This document shows positions 4,889 through 5,629 of a stretch of DNA of 5,629 bases, piece by piece. The notes beneath the pieces were generated by a model, which searched no databases, was not told where the DNA came from, and saw only the letters and a program-made list of their open reading frames with translations. Numbering within the stretch: position 1 is the stretch's first letter; every line of letters begins with the position of its first letter. The stretch comes from an uncultured Lachnospiraceae bacterium (GTDB lineage: Bacteria > Bacillota > Clostridia > Lachnospirales > Lachnospiraceae), in NCBI GenBank assembly GCA_905193085.1, contig CAJJNI010000165.1, forward strand, positions 1-5,629, read 5' to 3'. Both the position numbers and the translations under genes were made by a program.

Positions 4889-5629
4889 TTAGTTAAAACC
4901 AAAAATCTTCTGATATATTTTATAAGTTGTAACTGCTATTGTTCTTCCTGATTTTCCGGGAAGATTTGCAGCACCTGTAATTCTACGTCTTAATGATAAG
5001 TACGCACGGTAATTGTTCTTCTTAATATATGCAAGAAGTTCTTTTCTTCTTTCTTTCTCATCATCTGCTTTAGAACGTATAAGAAGAATACATGTAACCG
5101 TAGTTATTATGTCAAGATAATTCGTCATATATCCCTTAAGTTTACGGTTTGTAATTTTCTTTAAATCAAAAGAATCTACCATGAGCTTATTAACTTTTAT
5201 CTGCTGGTCTATTCTTGAAATCATGACGCTTTCATGAACAGACTGGTCGCTTCTTCCAATATAATAACGATAAAAATTAACATCCATATAATAAAGAACT
5301 TTAACATACGGTAATGGTGTAAATACAAACAGATTATCTACATAAAATGTATGTGCCGGAAGCTTTAGCCCACACTCAATCAGAACCTGTGTTCTGAATA
5401 TAACTGAGTGCATCAGGAAATAACGGTTTAATCCCATATGTCTTATATCATTCCATGTAAATACCTGCTCTTCCGGAAGTGAATTGTGGTAATGCATTAC
5501 TTTCTTATGCTTTGCACCGACTTTCTCGTAAACAAAGTTTGATATAAACATATCAACCTGCTTATTTTCTTTTATAAGAGTTTCAAGTCTGTCTAAAATT
5601 TTCTTGTAAGCATCTTCATTTACCCAGTC
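4889..5629 (-). CDS. Family 2 glycosyltransferase, C-terminal part (5' partial)
   Basis: The frame stays open from the TAA at 4889-4891 to the window edge, giving 246 residues; an internal Met at 5551 is not the start. The visible part begins with DWVNEDAY, which is the end of the usual DSDDW(V/I) nucleotide-sugar and metal-binding motif of GT2 (GT-A fold) enzymes. About 85-90 N-terminal residues are therefore missing. Downstream are the acceptor-side segment HTFYVDNLFVF (around visible residues 93-103) and YRYYIGRSDQSV (120-131), both typical of GT2 enzymes in Lachnospiraceae capsule, cell-wall polysaccharide or teichoic-acid loci. The C-terminal 100 residues are helical and basic (KERRKE, SLRRRITG), compatible with membrane-surface association. 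No transmembrane segment is evident. Donor and acceptor sugars cannot be predicted. Its promoter lies outside the window, and the hairpin at 4826-4872 ends its transcript. Confidence 0.9.
   Translation of the reverse strand, partial: DWVNEDAYKKILDRLETLIKENKQVDMFISNFVYEKVGAKHKKVMHYHNSLPEEQVFTWNDIRHMGLNRYFLMHSVIFRTQVLIECGLKLPAHTFYVDNLFVFTPLPYVKVLYYMDVNFYRYYIGRSDQSVHESVMISRIDQQIKVNKLMVDSFDLKKITNRKLKGYMTNYLDIITTVTCILLIRSKADDEKERRKELLAYIKKNNYRAYLSLRRRITGAANLPGKSGRTIAVTTYKIYQKIFGFN

Overview
The window is AT-rich, tightly packed chromosomal DNA of a low-GC Gram-positive anaerobe, most likely a Lachnospiraceae (Clostridia) member. The reasons are strong AGGAGG-type ribosome binding sites, TATAAT promoters with 17-bp spacers, the style of the family-2 glycosyltransferase (an YRYYIGR-DQSV motif), a stand-alone SEC-C protein and a leaderless amidase-SPOR protein. 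No tRNA, rRNA, CRISPR array, insertion sequence or phage integration signature was seen.

Layout, left to right. (1) 1-804, minus: N-terminal 268 residues of a secreted protein with beta-sandwich (PPC-like) repeats; its 3' end lies outside the window. (2) 857-897: terminator hairpin for the next gene. (3) 922-1422, minus: small SEC-C zinc-motif protein with its own good promoter. (4) 1565-2317 and 2322-3113, both minus: a tightly coupled pair read from one near-consensus promoter. The first gene transcribed (2322-3113) encodes a MinD/ParA-fold protein whose nucleotide-binding motifs are destroyed. The second (1565-2317) encodes a protein clearly derived from a housekeeping sigma-70 factor, with regions 1.1, 1.2, 2.1-2.2 and part of 3, but with region 2.3/2.4 rewritten and region 4 absent. 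(5) 3213-3965, minus: N-acetylmuramoyl-L-alanine amidase with a C-terminal SPOR domain and no signal peptide, resembling CwlC of Bacillus. (6) 4117-4815, plus, divergent from the amidase: a membrane PAP2-superfamily protein. (7) 4826-4872: shared terminator hairpin between convergent genes. (8) 4889-5629, minus: C-terminal 246 residues of a GT2 glycosyltransferase, cut by the right edge.

Several genes belong to the cell surface (secreted repeat protein, cell-wall amidase, lipid phosphatase/transferase-like protein, glycosyltransferase), but their separate promoters and mixed strands argue against one operon. The most unusual element is the coupled pair at 1565-3113. Both proteins keep the fold signatures of well-known families while losing the residues that carry the known activity, which suggests a non-enzymatic regulatory module. 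This is inference from sequence reading only; no database search was possible.
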